From JACMOY01 sp038322575 (GTDB taxonomy: Bacteria; Actinomycetota; Actinomycetes; Actinomycetales; Angustibacteraceae): 64,000 nucleotides of DNA. Position 1 is the first letter of the stretch. Each line of letters starts with the position of its first letter. The stretch covers positions 1-64,000 of the forward strand of contig JBBQGB010000006.1 of the NCBI GenBank assembly GCA_038322575.1. Reading direction: 5' to 3'. Position numbers and translations under genes: made by a program. The notes beneath the pieces are model-generated. The model had not been told where the DNA came from, searched no databases, and was given only the letters and a program-made list of their open reading frames with translations. Positions 36,211-45,596 of this stretch are shown here, one piece after another.

Positions 36211-37338
36211 ATGAGGATCGCCGTGGTCGCTGAGACCCGACCGGGTGAGCGCCGCGTCGCCGCCGTCCCCGACACCGTCGCGCTGCTGGTGCGCCAGGGT
36301 CACTCCGTCGTCGTCCAGGCGGGGGCCGGGGCCGGCAGCTGGGTGGACGACGCGGACTACCTGGCCGCGGGGGCCGAGGTCGCCGAGGGGGACGTGACGG
36401 CGGATGCCGACGTCGTGCTGCACGTGCGGCCCCTGCTGCCGGACGACGTCGCCCGGCTGCGCACCGGCGCCGTGACGATCGGGCTGATGAGCGTCTCGAC
36501 CGAGCCGGACGGCGTCCGTGCCCTCGCGCAGGCCGGGGTCACCTCGTTCGCGATGGAGCTCGTGCCGCGGATCTCGCGCGCCCAGTCGATGGACGCGCTG
36601 ACCTCGCAGGCGCTGGTGGCGGGGTACCGCTGCGCGCTCGAGGCGGCGATGCGGCTGCCGCGGTTCTTCCCGCTGTTCATGACGGCCGCGGGCACCGTGC
36701 CGCCGGCCAAGGTCCTGGTGCTCGGCGCCGGGGTGGCCGGCCTGCAGGCCATCGCCACGGCCCGGCGCCTGGGCGCGGTCGTCGAGGCGTACGACGTCCG
36801 GCCGGCGTCCGCGGACGAGGTGCGCTCGATGGGAGCGACCTTCGTCGACCTCGGGCTGGACGCCATCGAGGGCGCCGGCGGGTACGCGCGCGAGCTCGGC
36901 GAGGAGCGGGCCCGGCGTCAGGCCGAGCTGCTCGCGCCGTACGTCGCCAAGTCCGACGCGCTCATCACGACCGCCGCGATCCCAGGCCGACCTGCACCCC
37001 GGTTGGTCGACGCGGGCATGGTCGCCGCCATGCGCCCCGGCTCGGTGGTCGTCGACCTGGCTGCCGACACCGGCGGCAACGTCGAAGGATCCGTTGCAGG
37101 ACAGGAGGTGCAGGTCGGTGGAGTGCGCATCGTCGGCATGCTCGACCCGGCGTCGGCGATGCCGGTGGACGCCAGCCGCCTCTACGCCAAGAACCTCACG
37201 AACCTGCTCGCCCTGATGGTCGGGGACGACGGCGCGCTCGCCGTCGACCTCGCCGACGAGGTGCTGGCCGGGGCGTGCGTCACGCACGAGGGAGCGGTGC
37301 GGCACGAGCCGACCCGCCTGCTGCTGGAAGGGGTCTGA
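36211..37338 (+). CDS. pntAA: NAD(P) transhydrogenase subunit alpha, part 1
   Basis: A 375-residue soluble NAD-binding domain I of proton-translocating transhydrogenase, which moves hydride between NADH and NADP using the proton gradient. It shows RIAVVAETRPGERRVA at the N-terminus, VLVLGAGVAGLQAIATARRLG for dinucleotide binding and VVEAYDVRPAS after it. In actinobacteria the alpha chain is split, and here domain I and the membrane part are separate genes. The ATG lies six bases after TAGCGT (36199-36204), a leaderless pattern. The stop overlaps the next ATG. Confidence 0.94.
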   Translation: MRIAVVAETRPGERRVAAVPDTVALLVRQGHSVVVQAGAGAGSWVDDADYLAAGAEVAEGDVTADADVVLHVRPLLPDDVARLRTGAVTIGLMSVSTEPDGVRALAQAGVTSFAMELVPRISRAQSMDALTSQALVAGYRCALEAAMRLPRFFPLFMTAAGTVPPAKVLVLGAGVAGLQAIATARRLGAVVEAYDVRPASADEVRSMGATFVDLGLDAIEGAGGYARELGEERARRQAELLAPYVAKSDALITTAAIPGRPAPRLVDAGMVAAMRPGSVVVDLAADTGGNVEGSVAGQEVQVGGVRIVGMLDPASAMPVDASRLYAKNLTNLLALMVGDDGALAVDLADEVLAGACVTHEGAVRHEPTRLLLEGV

Positions 37339-37628
37339 TGGACGGCATCACGCTGCTGACGTTCTTCGTGCTGTCGGTCTTCATCGGCTTCGAGGTGGTC
37401 TCGAAGGTCTCGACCACGCTGCACACGCCGCTGATGAGCGGCGCCAACGCGATCCACGGCGTGATCCTCGTCGGGGCGATCCTCGTCACCGGCCGGACCA
37501 CGTCGACGCTGGGCCTGGTGATGGGCGTGCTGGCCGTCGTGCTCGCGACCGTGAACATGGTCGGCGGCTTCGTCGTCACCGACCGGATGCTCGAGATGTT
37601 CAAGGGCCGTCAGGGGGGACGTCGATGA
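37338..37628 (+). CDS. pntAB: NAD(P) transhydrogenase subunit alpha, part 2 (membrane)
   Basis: A 96-residue membrane protein with three helices corresponding to the C-terminal membrane part of the alpha subunit: FFVLSVFIGFEVVSKVS, HTPLMSGANAIHGVILVGAI and VVLATVNMVGGFVVTDRML. It couples domain I to the proton channel in the beta subunit. Its ATG shares a base with the upstream TGA and its stop overlaps the beta subunit start as ATGA. Confidence 0.94.
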   Translation: MDGITLLTFFVLSVFIGFEVVSKVSTTLHTPLMSGANAIHGVILVGAILVTGRTTSTLGLVMGVLAVVLATVNMVGGFVVTDRMLEMFKGRQGGRR

Positions 37629-39019
37629 ACCTGTTGTCTCCCAACGTCTCGGCGATCGGCTACCTGCTCGCAGCAGTCTGCTTCATCCTCGCGCTGAAGG
37701 GTCTGTCGTCGCCCGCGTCGGCACGACGCGGCAACCTGATCGGTGCCGGCGGTGCGGTCCTCGCGGTCCTCGTGGCCTTCCTGTCCGAGGACCTGCACCA
37801 CGTGCCGCTGATCCTGCTGGCGATCGGCGTCGGCTCGGCGGTCGGCGTCCCCGCGGCGCGCCGGGTCGCCATGACCCAGATGCCGCAGCTGGTCGCGCTG
37901 TTCAACGGCGTGGGTGGCGGGGCGGCTGCGCTGGTCGCTGCGCTCGAGCTCACCGAGCACGGCGACCCGGGCGCCATCGCTGCAGCGGCCGGCGCGTTCA
38001 CGATCCTGGTCGGGTGCGTGTCGTTCTCGGGCTCGGTGGTCACCTTCGCCAAGCTGCAGGAGCTGATGACCACCCGCCCGGTCACGTTCCCCGGCGGGCC
38101 GTTCCTGTTCGGGGGGTCGCTGCTGCTCGGCGTGGCGCTGGCGGTCGGGATCGTCGTCCAGGGGGCCGGTGGCACGCCGTCGGTGCTGCTGCTCGTGCTG
38201 CTCGCGCTGGTGGCGCTCGTGGTCGGCGTCCTGTTCGTGCTGCCGGTGGGCGGCGCCGACGTCCCCATCGTCATCTCGCTGCTCAACGCCTTCACGGGGT
38301 TGACGGTCGCGGCCAGCGGCTACGTCCTCGGCAACACCCTGCTGCTCGTGGCCGGCACGCTGGTCGGTGCGAGCGGCACCATCTTGACCCGGCTGATGGC
38401 AGCGGCGATGGGACGGCCGCTGACCAGCACGCTGTTCGGTGCGTTCCGCGCCAGCACGGCGGTCGCGGCCGTGGCCGGTGACGAGCGTCCGGTGCGCTCG
38501 GGAAGCGCCGAGGACGTCGCGATCCTGCTCGGGTACGCGCGCAAGGTCGTCATCGTGCCCGGGTACGGGCTCGCCGTCGCGCAGGCGCAGCACACGATCC
38601 GCGAGCTGGCCGAGCTGCTGGAAGGCCGTGGCGTCGAGGTGCTGTACGGCATCCACCCGGTGGCCGGCCGGATGCCGGGGCACATGAACGTGCTGCTCGC
38701 CGAGGCGAACGTGCCGTACGAGGTGCTCAAGGAGATGGACGAGGTCAACCCGCAGCTGCGCACCGCGGACGTCGCGCTGGTCGTCGGCGCCAACGACGTG
38801 GTGAACCCGGCGGCCAAGACCACGCCCGGCGCGCCGATCTACGGCATGCCGATCCTCGAGGTCGACCAGGCGCAGCAGGTCGTGTTCCTCAAGCGCTCGA
38901 TGCGGCCCGGGTTCGCCGGGATCGAGAACGAGCTGCTGTACGACCCCAAGACCCTGATGCTGTTCGGGGACGCCAAGGACTCGCTCAGCGCCGTCGTCTC
39001 GGCGGTCAAGACGCTCTAG
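37625..39019 (+). CDS. pntB: NAD(P) transhydrogenase subunit beta
   Basis: A 464-residue beta subunit: about nine N-terminal membrane helices (residues 1-260) form the proton path, and the C-terminal NADP-binding domain III shows VIVPGYGLAVAQAQHTIREL, YGIHPVAGRMPGHMNVLLAE, ALVVGANDVVNPAA and VVFLKRSMRPGFAGIEN. All are strongly conserved, so the enzyme should be functional. Together with the two previous genes it makes a complete transhydrogenase that supplies NADPH. Confidence 0.95.
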   Translation: MNLLSPNVSAIGYLLAAVCFILALKGLSSPASARRGNLIGAGGAVLAVLVAFLSEDLHHVPLILLAIGVGSAVGVPAARRVAMTQMPQLVALFNGVGGGAAALVAALELTEHGDPGAIAAAAGAFTILVGCVSFSGSVVTFAKLQELMTTRPVTFPGGPFLFGGSLLLGVALAVGIVVQGAGGTPSVLLLVLLALVALVVGVLFVLPVGGADVPIVISLLNAFTGLTVAASGYVLGNTLLLVAGTLVGASGTILTRLMAAAMGRPLTSTLFGAFRASTAVAAVAGDERPVRSGSAEDVAILLGYARKVVIVPGYGLAVAQAQHTIRELAELLEGRGVEVLYGIHPVAGRMPGHMNVLLAEANVPYEVLKEMDEVNPQLRTADVALVVGANDVVNPAAKTTPGAPIYGMPILEVDQAQQVVFLKRSMRPGFAGIENELLYDPKTLMLFGDAKDSLSAVVSAVKTL

Positions 39020-39034
39020 CAGTAGCCTGCGCCG

Positions 39035-39784
39035 GTGGTCGAACTCGTGTACGCCCCCGTCGTCGCCCTGTGCCGGACGGCGTTCCGCGCGCTCGGCATG
39101 ACGGTGACCGTCACCGGCGCCGACCGCATCCCGGCCACCGGCGGCGCCGTGCTGGCGAGCAACCACGTGAGCTACCTGGACTTCATCCTCGCCGGGCTCG
39201 CGGGGGTGCACGCCAAGCGCTACGTGCGGTTCATGGCCAAGCAGGGCGTCTTTGACAACGCGGTCGCCGGGCCGCTGATGCGCGGCATGAAGCACATCCC
39301 GGTCGACCGCGAGGCTGGCTCGACCTCGTTCCGCAGCGCCCTCGCGGCGCTGAAGCGGGGCGAGATCGTCGGGATCTTCCCCGAGGCGACGATCAGCCGC
39401 TCGTTCACCGTCAAGGAGCTCAAGTCCGGCGCCGTGCGGCTCGCCCAGGCGTCGGGGACGCCGCTGATCCCGGTGACGGTGTGGGGTGGGCAGCGGATGT
39501 TCAGCAAGGGTGTGCCGCGTCAGCTCACCCGGCGCGGCACCCACGTCCTGATCGACGTCGGCGAGCCGATCCCGGTGCCCAAGGGCGCCGACGGGCAGGC
39601 CCTGGCGAGCCAGCTGCGCGCCACGCTGCAGACGATGCTCGAGGCCCAGCAGCGACGTACCCCCGAGCAGCCGCGCGCCGGCGAGGACGCCTGGTGGCAC
39701 CCCGCGCACCTCGGCGGCAGCGCCCCCACCCCCGAGCAGGCGACCGCCCTGGACGCCGCCGCCCGCCGTCCCCCTGCCACCTGA
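39035..39784 (+). CDS. 1-acyl-sn-glycerol-3-phosphate acyltransferase family protein
   Basis: A 249-residue PlsC-type acyltransferase for phosphatidic acid synthesis or a related lipid acylation. Motif I is SNHVSYLDFIL (HxxxxD complete), motif II RFMAKQGVF, and motif III GIFPEATISRSF, in which the usual Gly of FPEG is Ala. A C-terminal tail of about 45 residues rich in Pro and Ala is non-conserved. The GTG start follows TAGCCT by six bases (leaderless pattern), and the -10 box begins only six bases after the pntB stop, so this gene may be transcribed on its own. Confidence 0.9.
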   Translation: MVELVYAPVVALCRTAFRALGMTVTVTGADRIPATGGAVLASNHVSYLDFILAGLAGVHAKRYVRFMAKQGVFDNAVAGPLMRGMKHIPVDREAGSTSFRSALAALKRGEIVGIFPEATISRSFTVKELKSGAVRLAQASGTPLIPVTVWGGQRMFSKGVPRQLTRRGTHVLIDVGEPIPVPKGADGQALASQLRATLQTMLEAQQRRTPEQPRAGEDAWWHPAHLGGSAPTPEQATALDAAARRPPAT

Positions 39785-39787
39785 CCG

Positions 39788-39872
39788 CCCCTCAACCCCG
39801 CACTTGCGTCACTAACTGACGCGGCCCGCGCAGGGGCCGTCCGCAGATAGTGCTGCAAGTGCGGAGTTGGGG
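39788..39872. repeat. Nested multi-hairpin inverted repeat between convergent genes
   Basis: An outer imperfect stem pairs 39788-39807 with 39855-39872 (AACCCCGCACTTGC against GCAAGTGCGGAGTT). Inside lie three smaller hairpins: GCGTCA/TGACGC (39806-39822), CGGCCC/GGGCCG (39822-39839) and GCAG/CTGC (39843-39856). The whole can fold as a branched, cloverleaf-like structure. It sits between the stops of the acyltransferase and PH-domain genes and may terminate both, or be a small mobile repeat. Confidence 0.6.
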
Positions 39873-39902
39873 CTAGGGGGGCGGGGCGGGGTGGGACCGG
39901 GG

Positions 39903-40457
39903 TCAGTCGTCGCGGTTGCTGCGGCTGCGCCGGCGCCGGCTGGAGGCCACGCCCTCGGGGCCGAAGAGCTCGTTCGAGAGCACCTCGAACAGCGTGCGCG
40001 AGTCCGGCAGGAAGCTCACGGTGCGCAGCGCCTGGTCCTGGCCGGCGGACTCGAACACGAACTCGCCGTAGCCGATCAGCCGGCCCAGCGGTGAGACGTT
40101 GTACGACATGTCCGTCACCTTGGCGAGCGGCATGATCGCGACCCGCCGGGTCAGCAGGCCGTAGGTGAGCAGCAGCCGCTCGTCGGTGACGACGAACCAG
40201 TCCTGCGAGCGCTCGACGACCTTCCAGATCATCCGGGCGAGCAGCGCCAGCCAGCCCAGCCACAGCACGTCCCGGACGAACGGCACCCCCTGCGGCAGCC
40301 GGACGTCGGCACCGGCCGCGAGCACGAGGCCGACCGCGGCGCTGATGACCGGCTCGGCCACCACGACCCAGTGCCGCCGCACGGTGATGACGGCCTGCTC
40401 GCTGGGCAGCAGGTAGCGCTGGACCCTGGCCAGACCCTCGGGCGTCAGGGCCGGCAC
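39903..40457 (-). CDS. PH domain (bPH2/DUF304) membrane protein
   Basis: A 184-residue protein. Two membrane helices (about residues 28-48 and 62-82) precede a bacterial PH domain of the DUF304 type with DWFVVTDERLLLTYGLLTRR and IMPLAKVTDMSYNVSPLGRL. The C-terminus is a basic string (SSRRRRSRSNRDD). Such proteins are thought to be membrane scaffolds, with no enzymatic role known. The start lies four bases after the stop of the short gene upstream, so they form an operon. CTG and GTG are frequent in the region, but the ATG chosen gives the usual family N-terminus. Confidence 0.85.
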   Translation of the reverse strand: MPALTPEGLARVQRYLLPSEQAVITVRRHWVVVAEPVISAAVGLVLAAGADVRLPQGVPFVRDVLWLGWLALLARMIWKVVERSQDWFVVTDERLLLTYGLLTRRVAIMPLAKVTDMSYNVSPLGRLIGYGEFVFESAGQDQALRTVSFLPDSRTLFEVLSNELFGPEGVASSRRRRSRSNRDD

Positions 40458-40461
40458 CGGG

Positions 40462-40629
40462 CTAGCCCTTCAGCAGCGCGTCGAAGAAGGCGGCGACGGC
40501 GCCCAACCCCGACACGATCCCGTCCCAGGCGGCGCGCACGATGCTGGCGGCCTGGTCGGGTGAGCGGAAGACCGCGTAGACGAAGAACGCGACGAGCAGC
40601 CAGATCACGGCTCGCTTCAGTCGGCTCAT
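40462..40629 (-). CDS. Short membrane protein (55 residues) upstream of the PH-domain gene
   Basis: This 55-residue reading frame is supported by a near-perfect ribosome site (GGAGG six bases before the ATG) and by its tight spacing to the PH-domain gene. The sequence begins MSRLKRAVIWLLVAFFVYAV, a basic start followed by one membrane helix, and ends with an Ala/Val-rich amphipathic stretch (SIVRAAWDGIVSGLGAVAAF, then FDALLKG). I do not recognise a named family, though small proteins of this look precede PH-domain genes in other actinobacteria. It may help place or regulate the PH protein in the membrane. Confidence 0.75.
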   Translation of the reverse strand: MSRLKRAVIWLLVAFFVYAVFRSPDQAASIVRAAWDGIVSGLGAVAAFFDALLKG

Positions 40630-40650
40630 GCGTCACCTCCCTGGTGGTGC

Positions 40651-40667
40651 CGGGGCGGGATGCCCCG
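40651..40667 (-). terminator. Hairpin downstream of upp
   Basis: CGGGGC GGGAT GCCCCG forms a six-base stem with a five-base loop, 47 bases beyond the upp stop and just upstream of the short membrane-protein gene. There is no T tract, so it is a possible rather than proven terminator. Confidence 0.4.
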
Positions 40668-40713
40668 CACGATCTTCCCGGGCGCGCGGGCGGCGGCGGG
40701 GGAGGCGCGCCGG

Positions 40714-41352
40714 TCAGACGACGCCGTAGAGCCGGTCGCCGGCGTCGCCGAGGCCCGGGACGATGTAGCCGAGCTCGTTGAGCCGCTCGTCCATCGCCGC
40801 CGTGACGACGGTGACGGGCACGGCCAGGTCGGCGAGCTCGCGCTCGAGGTGGTCGACCCCCTCGGGTGCGGTGAGCAGGCAGATCACGGTGATGTCGTCG
40901 GCGCCGCGGTCGACCAGGAACCGCACGGCGGCGGCGAGGGTGCCGCCCGTGGCCAGCATCGGGTCGAGGACATAGCACTGGCGCCCCGACAGGTCGTCCG
41001 GCAGCCGGGTCGCGTACGTGGTGGCGGTCAGGGTGGTCTCGTCGCGCACCATGCCGAGGAACCCCACCTCGGCGGTGGGCAGCAGGCGCATCATCCCGTC
41101 GAGCATCCCGAGGCCGGCCCGCAGGATCGGCACCACCAGCGGCTTGGGCGACGACAGCCGGACGCCGGTCGCCGGGCCCACGGGGGTGCGCACCTGGATC
41201 GGCGCGACCCGCACGTCGCGGGTGGCCTCGTAGGCGAGGAGCGTGACGAGCTCGTCGGCGAGGCGGCGGAAGGTCGGCGAGTCGGTGCCCTCGTCGCGCA
41301 GGGCGGTGAGCTTGTGGGCCACCAGCGGGTGGTCGGCGACGTGGACGCGCAT
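40714..41352 (-). CDS. upp: Uracil phosphoribosyltransferase
   Basis: A 212-residue enzyme of pyrimidine salvage, making UMP from uracil and PRPP. It starts MRVHVADHPLVAHKL, the typical N-terminus. It contains VPILRAGLGMLDGM, the PRPP loop VLDPMLATGGTLAAA and the C-terminal uracil site YIVPGLGDAGDRLYG. The ATG follows TAGGTT by seven bases, so a leaderless mRNA is likely; this also rules out the longer reading from 41403. It diverges from the TadA-associated gene across 85 bases. Confidence 0.96.
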   Translation of the reverse strand: MRVHVADHPLVAHKLTALRDEGTDSPTFRRLADELVTLLAYEATRDVRVAPIQVRTPVGPATGVRLSSPKPLVVPILRAGLGMLDGMMRLLPTAEVGFLGMVRDETTLTATTYATRLPDDLSGRQCYVLDPMLATGGTLAAAVRFLVDRGADDITVICLLTAPEGVDHLERELADLAVPVTVVTAAMDERLNELGYIVPGLGDAGDRLYGVV

Positions 41353-41437
41353 GCCGCGCAACCTACCGCTGCCGGTGCTCGCGACGGGACCTGCGGACCC
41401 CATGACGGGGGTGACCCGGCCGTGCCACCATGGCGCC

Positions 41438-42097
41438 GTGGCCTACTTCACCGCGGTGATCGCGCGCAGCGGGACGGACTGGCGCGCGGTCGACGTGGAC
41501 GTCGAGGACGCCGAGACCCTCGACGAGCTGGCCGAGCTGCTGAAGGCGGCCCGCCGCGACGGGCCGGTGCTGGCGGTGCTCGAGCGCGAGGACGACTGGT
41601 TCGCGCTCGTCCGCGTCGACGGGGACGACGACGACGCGCGCAGCTTCGTCAGCGACCTGGCCGCCACCGAGGGCGGTCACTACGGTCCGCTGCTGGCGCC
41701 GGTGGGTGACCTCGACCTGGCCGAGTACGCCCACCTGCGGACTCCGCCCGCGGCCAACGGTGTCGAGCCCGCGGCCGACGTCGCGCCGTACGCCGTGGAC
41801 GACCCGCTCGAGACCGATGCCGTTGCGGCCGACGAGGCCGCGCCGGACGCCGGCTCCGACCACGACGCCGCCGATGACGGGGACGACGGCGACGAGCCTG
41901 CGCCGGACGTCGAGGAGCCGGCGTCCGGCGTCGCCCCGGCGCCGTGGGCCGGTGACCCCGGGCTGCTGGACGACGTGGGGGTCGCGGCCCACGAGCTGGT
42001 CGAGCTGGTCGACGCGGGCGAGGGCGACCCGGCCTCGGTCATCGCCACCCTCGGCGAGCGGTGCGGCTTCGACGACCTGCTCGACGCCCTGCGGTGA
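41438..42097 (+). CDS. tRNA adenosine deaminase-associated protein
   Basis: A 219-residue acidic protein of the actinobacterial family encoded beside tadA. The conserved N-terminal part (VAYFTAVIARSGTDWRAVD) and the C-terminal helical part (DPGLLDDVGVAAHELVEL through CGFDDLLDAL) flank a low-complexity Asp/Ala/Glu linker (about residues 105-165) that is longer than usual. Its function is unproven; the fixed neighbourhood suggests a role with TadA. The GTG start is the first that preserves the family N-terminus. Confidence 0.83.
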   Translation: MAYFTAVIARSGTDWRAVDVDVEDAETLDELAELLKAARRDGPVLAVLEREDDWFALVRVDGDDDDARSFVSDLAATEGGHYGPLLAPVGDLDLAEYAHLRTPPAANGVEPAADVAPYAVDDPLETDAVAADEAAPDAGSDHDAADDGDDGDEPAPDVEEPASGVAPAPWAGDPGLLDDVGVAAHELVELVDAGEGDPASVIATLGERCGFDDLLDALR

Positions 42098-42110
42098 CCA
42101 CGGCTCGCCC

Positions 42111-42572
42111 GTGCTGAGCCGGTACGACGACTGGATGGGTCTGGCGATCGAGCAGGCGGGGCTGGCGCCGGCGACGGGGGACGTGCCGGTGGGCGCGGTC
42201 GTCCTGAGCCCCGACGGCGAGGTGCTGGGTGCCGCGGCCAACCGGCGCGAGGCGGACGGCGACCCCACGGCCCACGCCGAGGTGCTCGCACTGCGGGCGG
42301 CGGCGGCGTCCCTGGGCTCGTGGCGGCTGGAGGGGTGCACCCTCGCGGTGACGCTGGAACCGTGCGCGATGTGCGCCGGTGCGCTGGTGCTCGCCCGGGT
42401 CGCGCGCGTCGTCCTGGGAGCGTGGGACCCCAAGGCGGGCGCGACCGGGTCGGTCTGGGACCTGGTGCGCGACCGGCGGGTGAACCACCGGGTCGAGGTC
42501 GTCGGCGGTGTCCGAGAGGCCGAGTGCAGCGCGCTCCTGACCGATTTCTTCGCCGGCCACCGGCTCGGGTAA
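42111..42572 (+). CDS. tadA: tRNA-specific adenosine deaminase
   Basis: A 153-residue zinc deaminase that converts the wobble A34 of tRNA-Arg(ACG) to inosine. It shows DVPVGAVVLSPDGEVLG, TAHAEVLALR (His and catalytic Glu) and LEPCAMCAGALVLARV (two Cys ligands), followed by VLGAWDPKAGATGSVWDLV. The GTG start (VLSRYDDWMGLAIEQAG) gives the normal N-terminus. It lies 13 bases after the associated-protein gene and 10 bases before tRNA-Ser(CGA). Confidence 0.94.
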   Translation: MLSRYDDWMGLAIEQAGLAPATGDVPVGAVVLSPDGEVLGAAANRREADGDPTAHAEVLALRAAAASLGSWRLEGCTLAVTLEPCAMCAGALVLARVARVVLGAWDPKAGATGSVWDLVRDRRVNHRVEVVGGVREAECSALLTDFFAGHRLG

Positions 42573-42582
42573 CCTTCGTCGC

Positions 42583-42672
42583 GGTGGCGTGTCCGAGCGG
42601 CCTAAGGAGCACGCCTCGAAAGCGTGTGTGGGGGAGACTCCACCGTGGGTTCAAATCCCACCGCCACCGCCA
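42583..42672 (+). tRNA. tRNA-Ser (anticodon CGA)
   Basis: A 90-base class II tRNA. The acceptor stem is GGTGGCG/CGCCACC, the anticodon loop is CTCGAAA, the T loop is GTTCAAATC, and there is a long variable arm (about GTGGGGGAGACTCCAC). The discriminator is G, as for serine, and the terminal CCA is encoded. It reads UCG codons. Confidence 0.96.
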
Positions 42673-42697
42673 TGTGATGTCTCAGGACATCGGCACA

Positions 42698-42725
42698 GCC
42701 CGGACCCGCAGCTGCGGGTTCGGGC
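42698..42725 (+). terminator. Palindromic hairpin after tRNA-Ser(CGA)
   Basis: A nearly perfect 28-base palindrome centred on GCAGCTGC, with arms GCCCGGACCCGCAG and CTGCGGGTTCGGGC (one G-T pair), lies 26 bases after the tRNA. It has no T tract but is a strong RNA hairpin and a plausible tRNA terminator. Confidence 0.5.
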
Positions 42726-42767
42726 TCACTGCTGTCCGGAGGGTCAGAGGTACCGCCGTGCAGACCG

Positions 42768-42785
42768 CACCTTGTGGCGAAGGTG
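42768..42785 (-). repeat. Third copy of the CACCTTCGCCACAAGGTG dyad
   Basis: On the bottom strand this reads exactly CACCTTCGCCACAAGGTG, the consensus of the two copies at 27920-27937 and 27961-27978. Here it stands between tRNA-Ser and the katG terminator, not in front of a gene, which argues against a gene-specific operator. Confidence 0.65.
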
Positions 42786-42817
42786 CGGGTGGGCGGCACC
42801 CGGCACGGCCACGAGGG

Positions 42818-42866
42818 ACGACGAAGCCCCCGCTCCCAACTGCAGTGGGTGCGGGGGCTTCGTCGT
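42818..42866 (-). terminator. Strong terminator hairpin downstream of katG
   Basis: A perfect 16-bp stem pairs ACGACGAAGCCCCCGC (42818-42833) with GCGGGGGCTTCGTCGT (42851-42866). The 17-base loop can itself pair CCCA/TGGG. The stem begins 11 bases beyond the katG stop. It would work on transcripts from either side, including read-through from the tRNA. Confidence 0.8.
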
Positions 42867-42877
42867 GAGGGGTGGGG

Positions 42878-45102
<2,225 letters not shown>

Positions 45103-45106
<4 letters not shown>

Positions 45107-45561
45107 GAGGTTCCTTCCGGGTGGGTCAGGGGTTGGGCGGCAGCGGTGGAGCAGGGCAGGCACAGGCCCCAGTAGGTGACCTCGGCCTCGTCGATGACGA
45201 AGCCGTGGTCCTGCGAGGCGGTCAGGCACGGGGTGTCGCCGACCGCGCAGTCGACGTCGGCGATGTCGCCGCACGAGCGGCAGACGACGTGGTGGTGGTT
45301 GTCGGCGACGCGGGACTCGTAGCGGGCCACCGACCCCGCGGGTTCGATCCGTCGCACCAGGCGGGCGGCGGTCAGGGCGCGCAGGACGTCGTACACGGCC
45401 TGGTGCGAGACCTCGCCCAGCTCGGCGCGCACGGTGGTGATGATCGACTCGGTGTCGGCGTGCGGATGGGACCGGACCGCGCCCAGCACCGCGACCCGCT
45501 GACGGGTCACCTTCAGGTCGGCCGCCCGCAGCGAGCGCTCGAGATCCGATGACGTGGGCAC
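45103..45561 (-). CDS. furA: Fur family peroxide-responsive regulator (FurA type)
   Basis: A 152-residue Fur-family repressor. The helix-turn-helix part is LKVTRQRVAVLGAVRSHPHAD and VSHQAVYDVLRALTAARLV. The metal-binding part has NHHHVVCRSCGDIADVDC, then the distal GLCLPC pair. The gene order furA-katG is the known autoregulated pair of mycobacteria and streptomycetes. The GTG start was chosen over an ATG at 45582 because TTGACT-17-CATAGT places transcription at this GTG, six bases after the -10 box, and the ATG lies inside the promoter spacer. The mRNA would be leaderless. Confidence 0.93.
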
Positions 45562-45567
45562 CTGGTC

Positions 45568-45596
45568 ACTATGGCCGCGCATCTGGAACGAGTCAA
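45568..45596 (-). promoter_or_regulatory. furA-katG promoter
   Basis: On the bottom strand: TTGACT (45596-45591), 17 bases, CATAGT (45573-45568), then GACCAG and the GTG of furA. The spacer TTCCAG following the -35 box resembles, from memory, the operator half of mycobacterial and streptomycete furA promoters (TTGACTCATTCCAGA-like). The -35 box overlaps the stop codon of the upstream phosphotransferase gene. Confidence 0.75.

Noticed and set aside
45561..45582. ATG at 45582 as the furA start
   Set aside because: It lies inside the spacer of a well-formed promoter and has no ribosome site; the GTG at 45561 is six bases after the -10 box.
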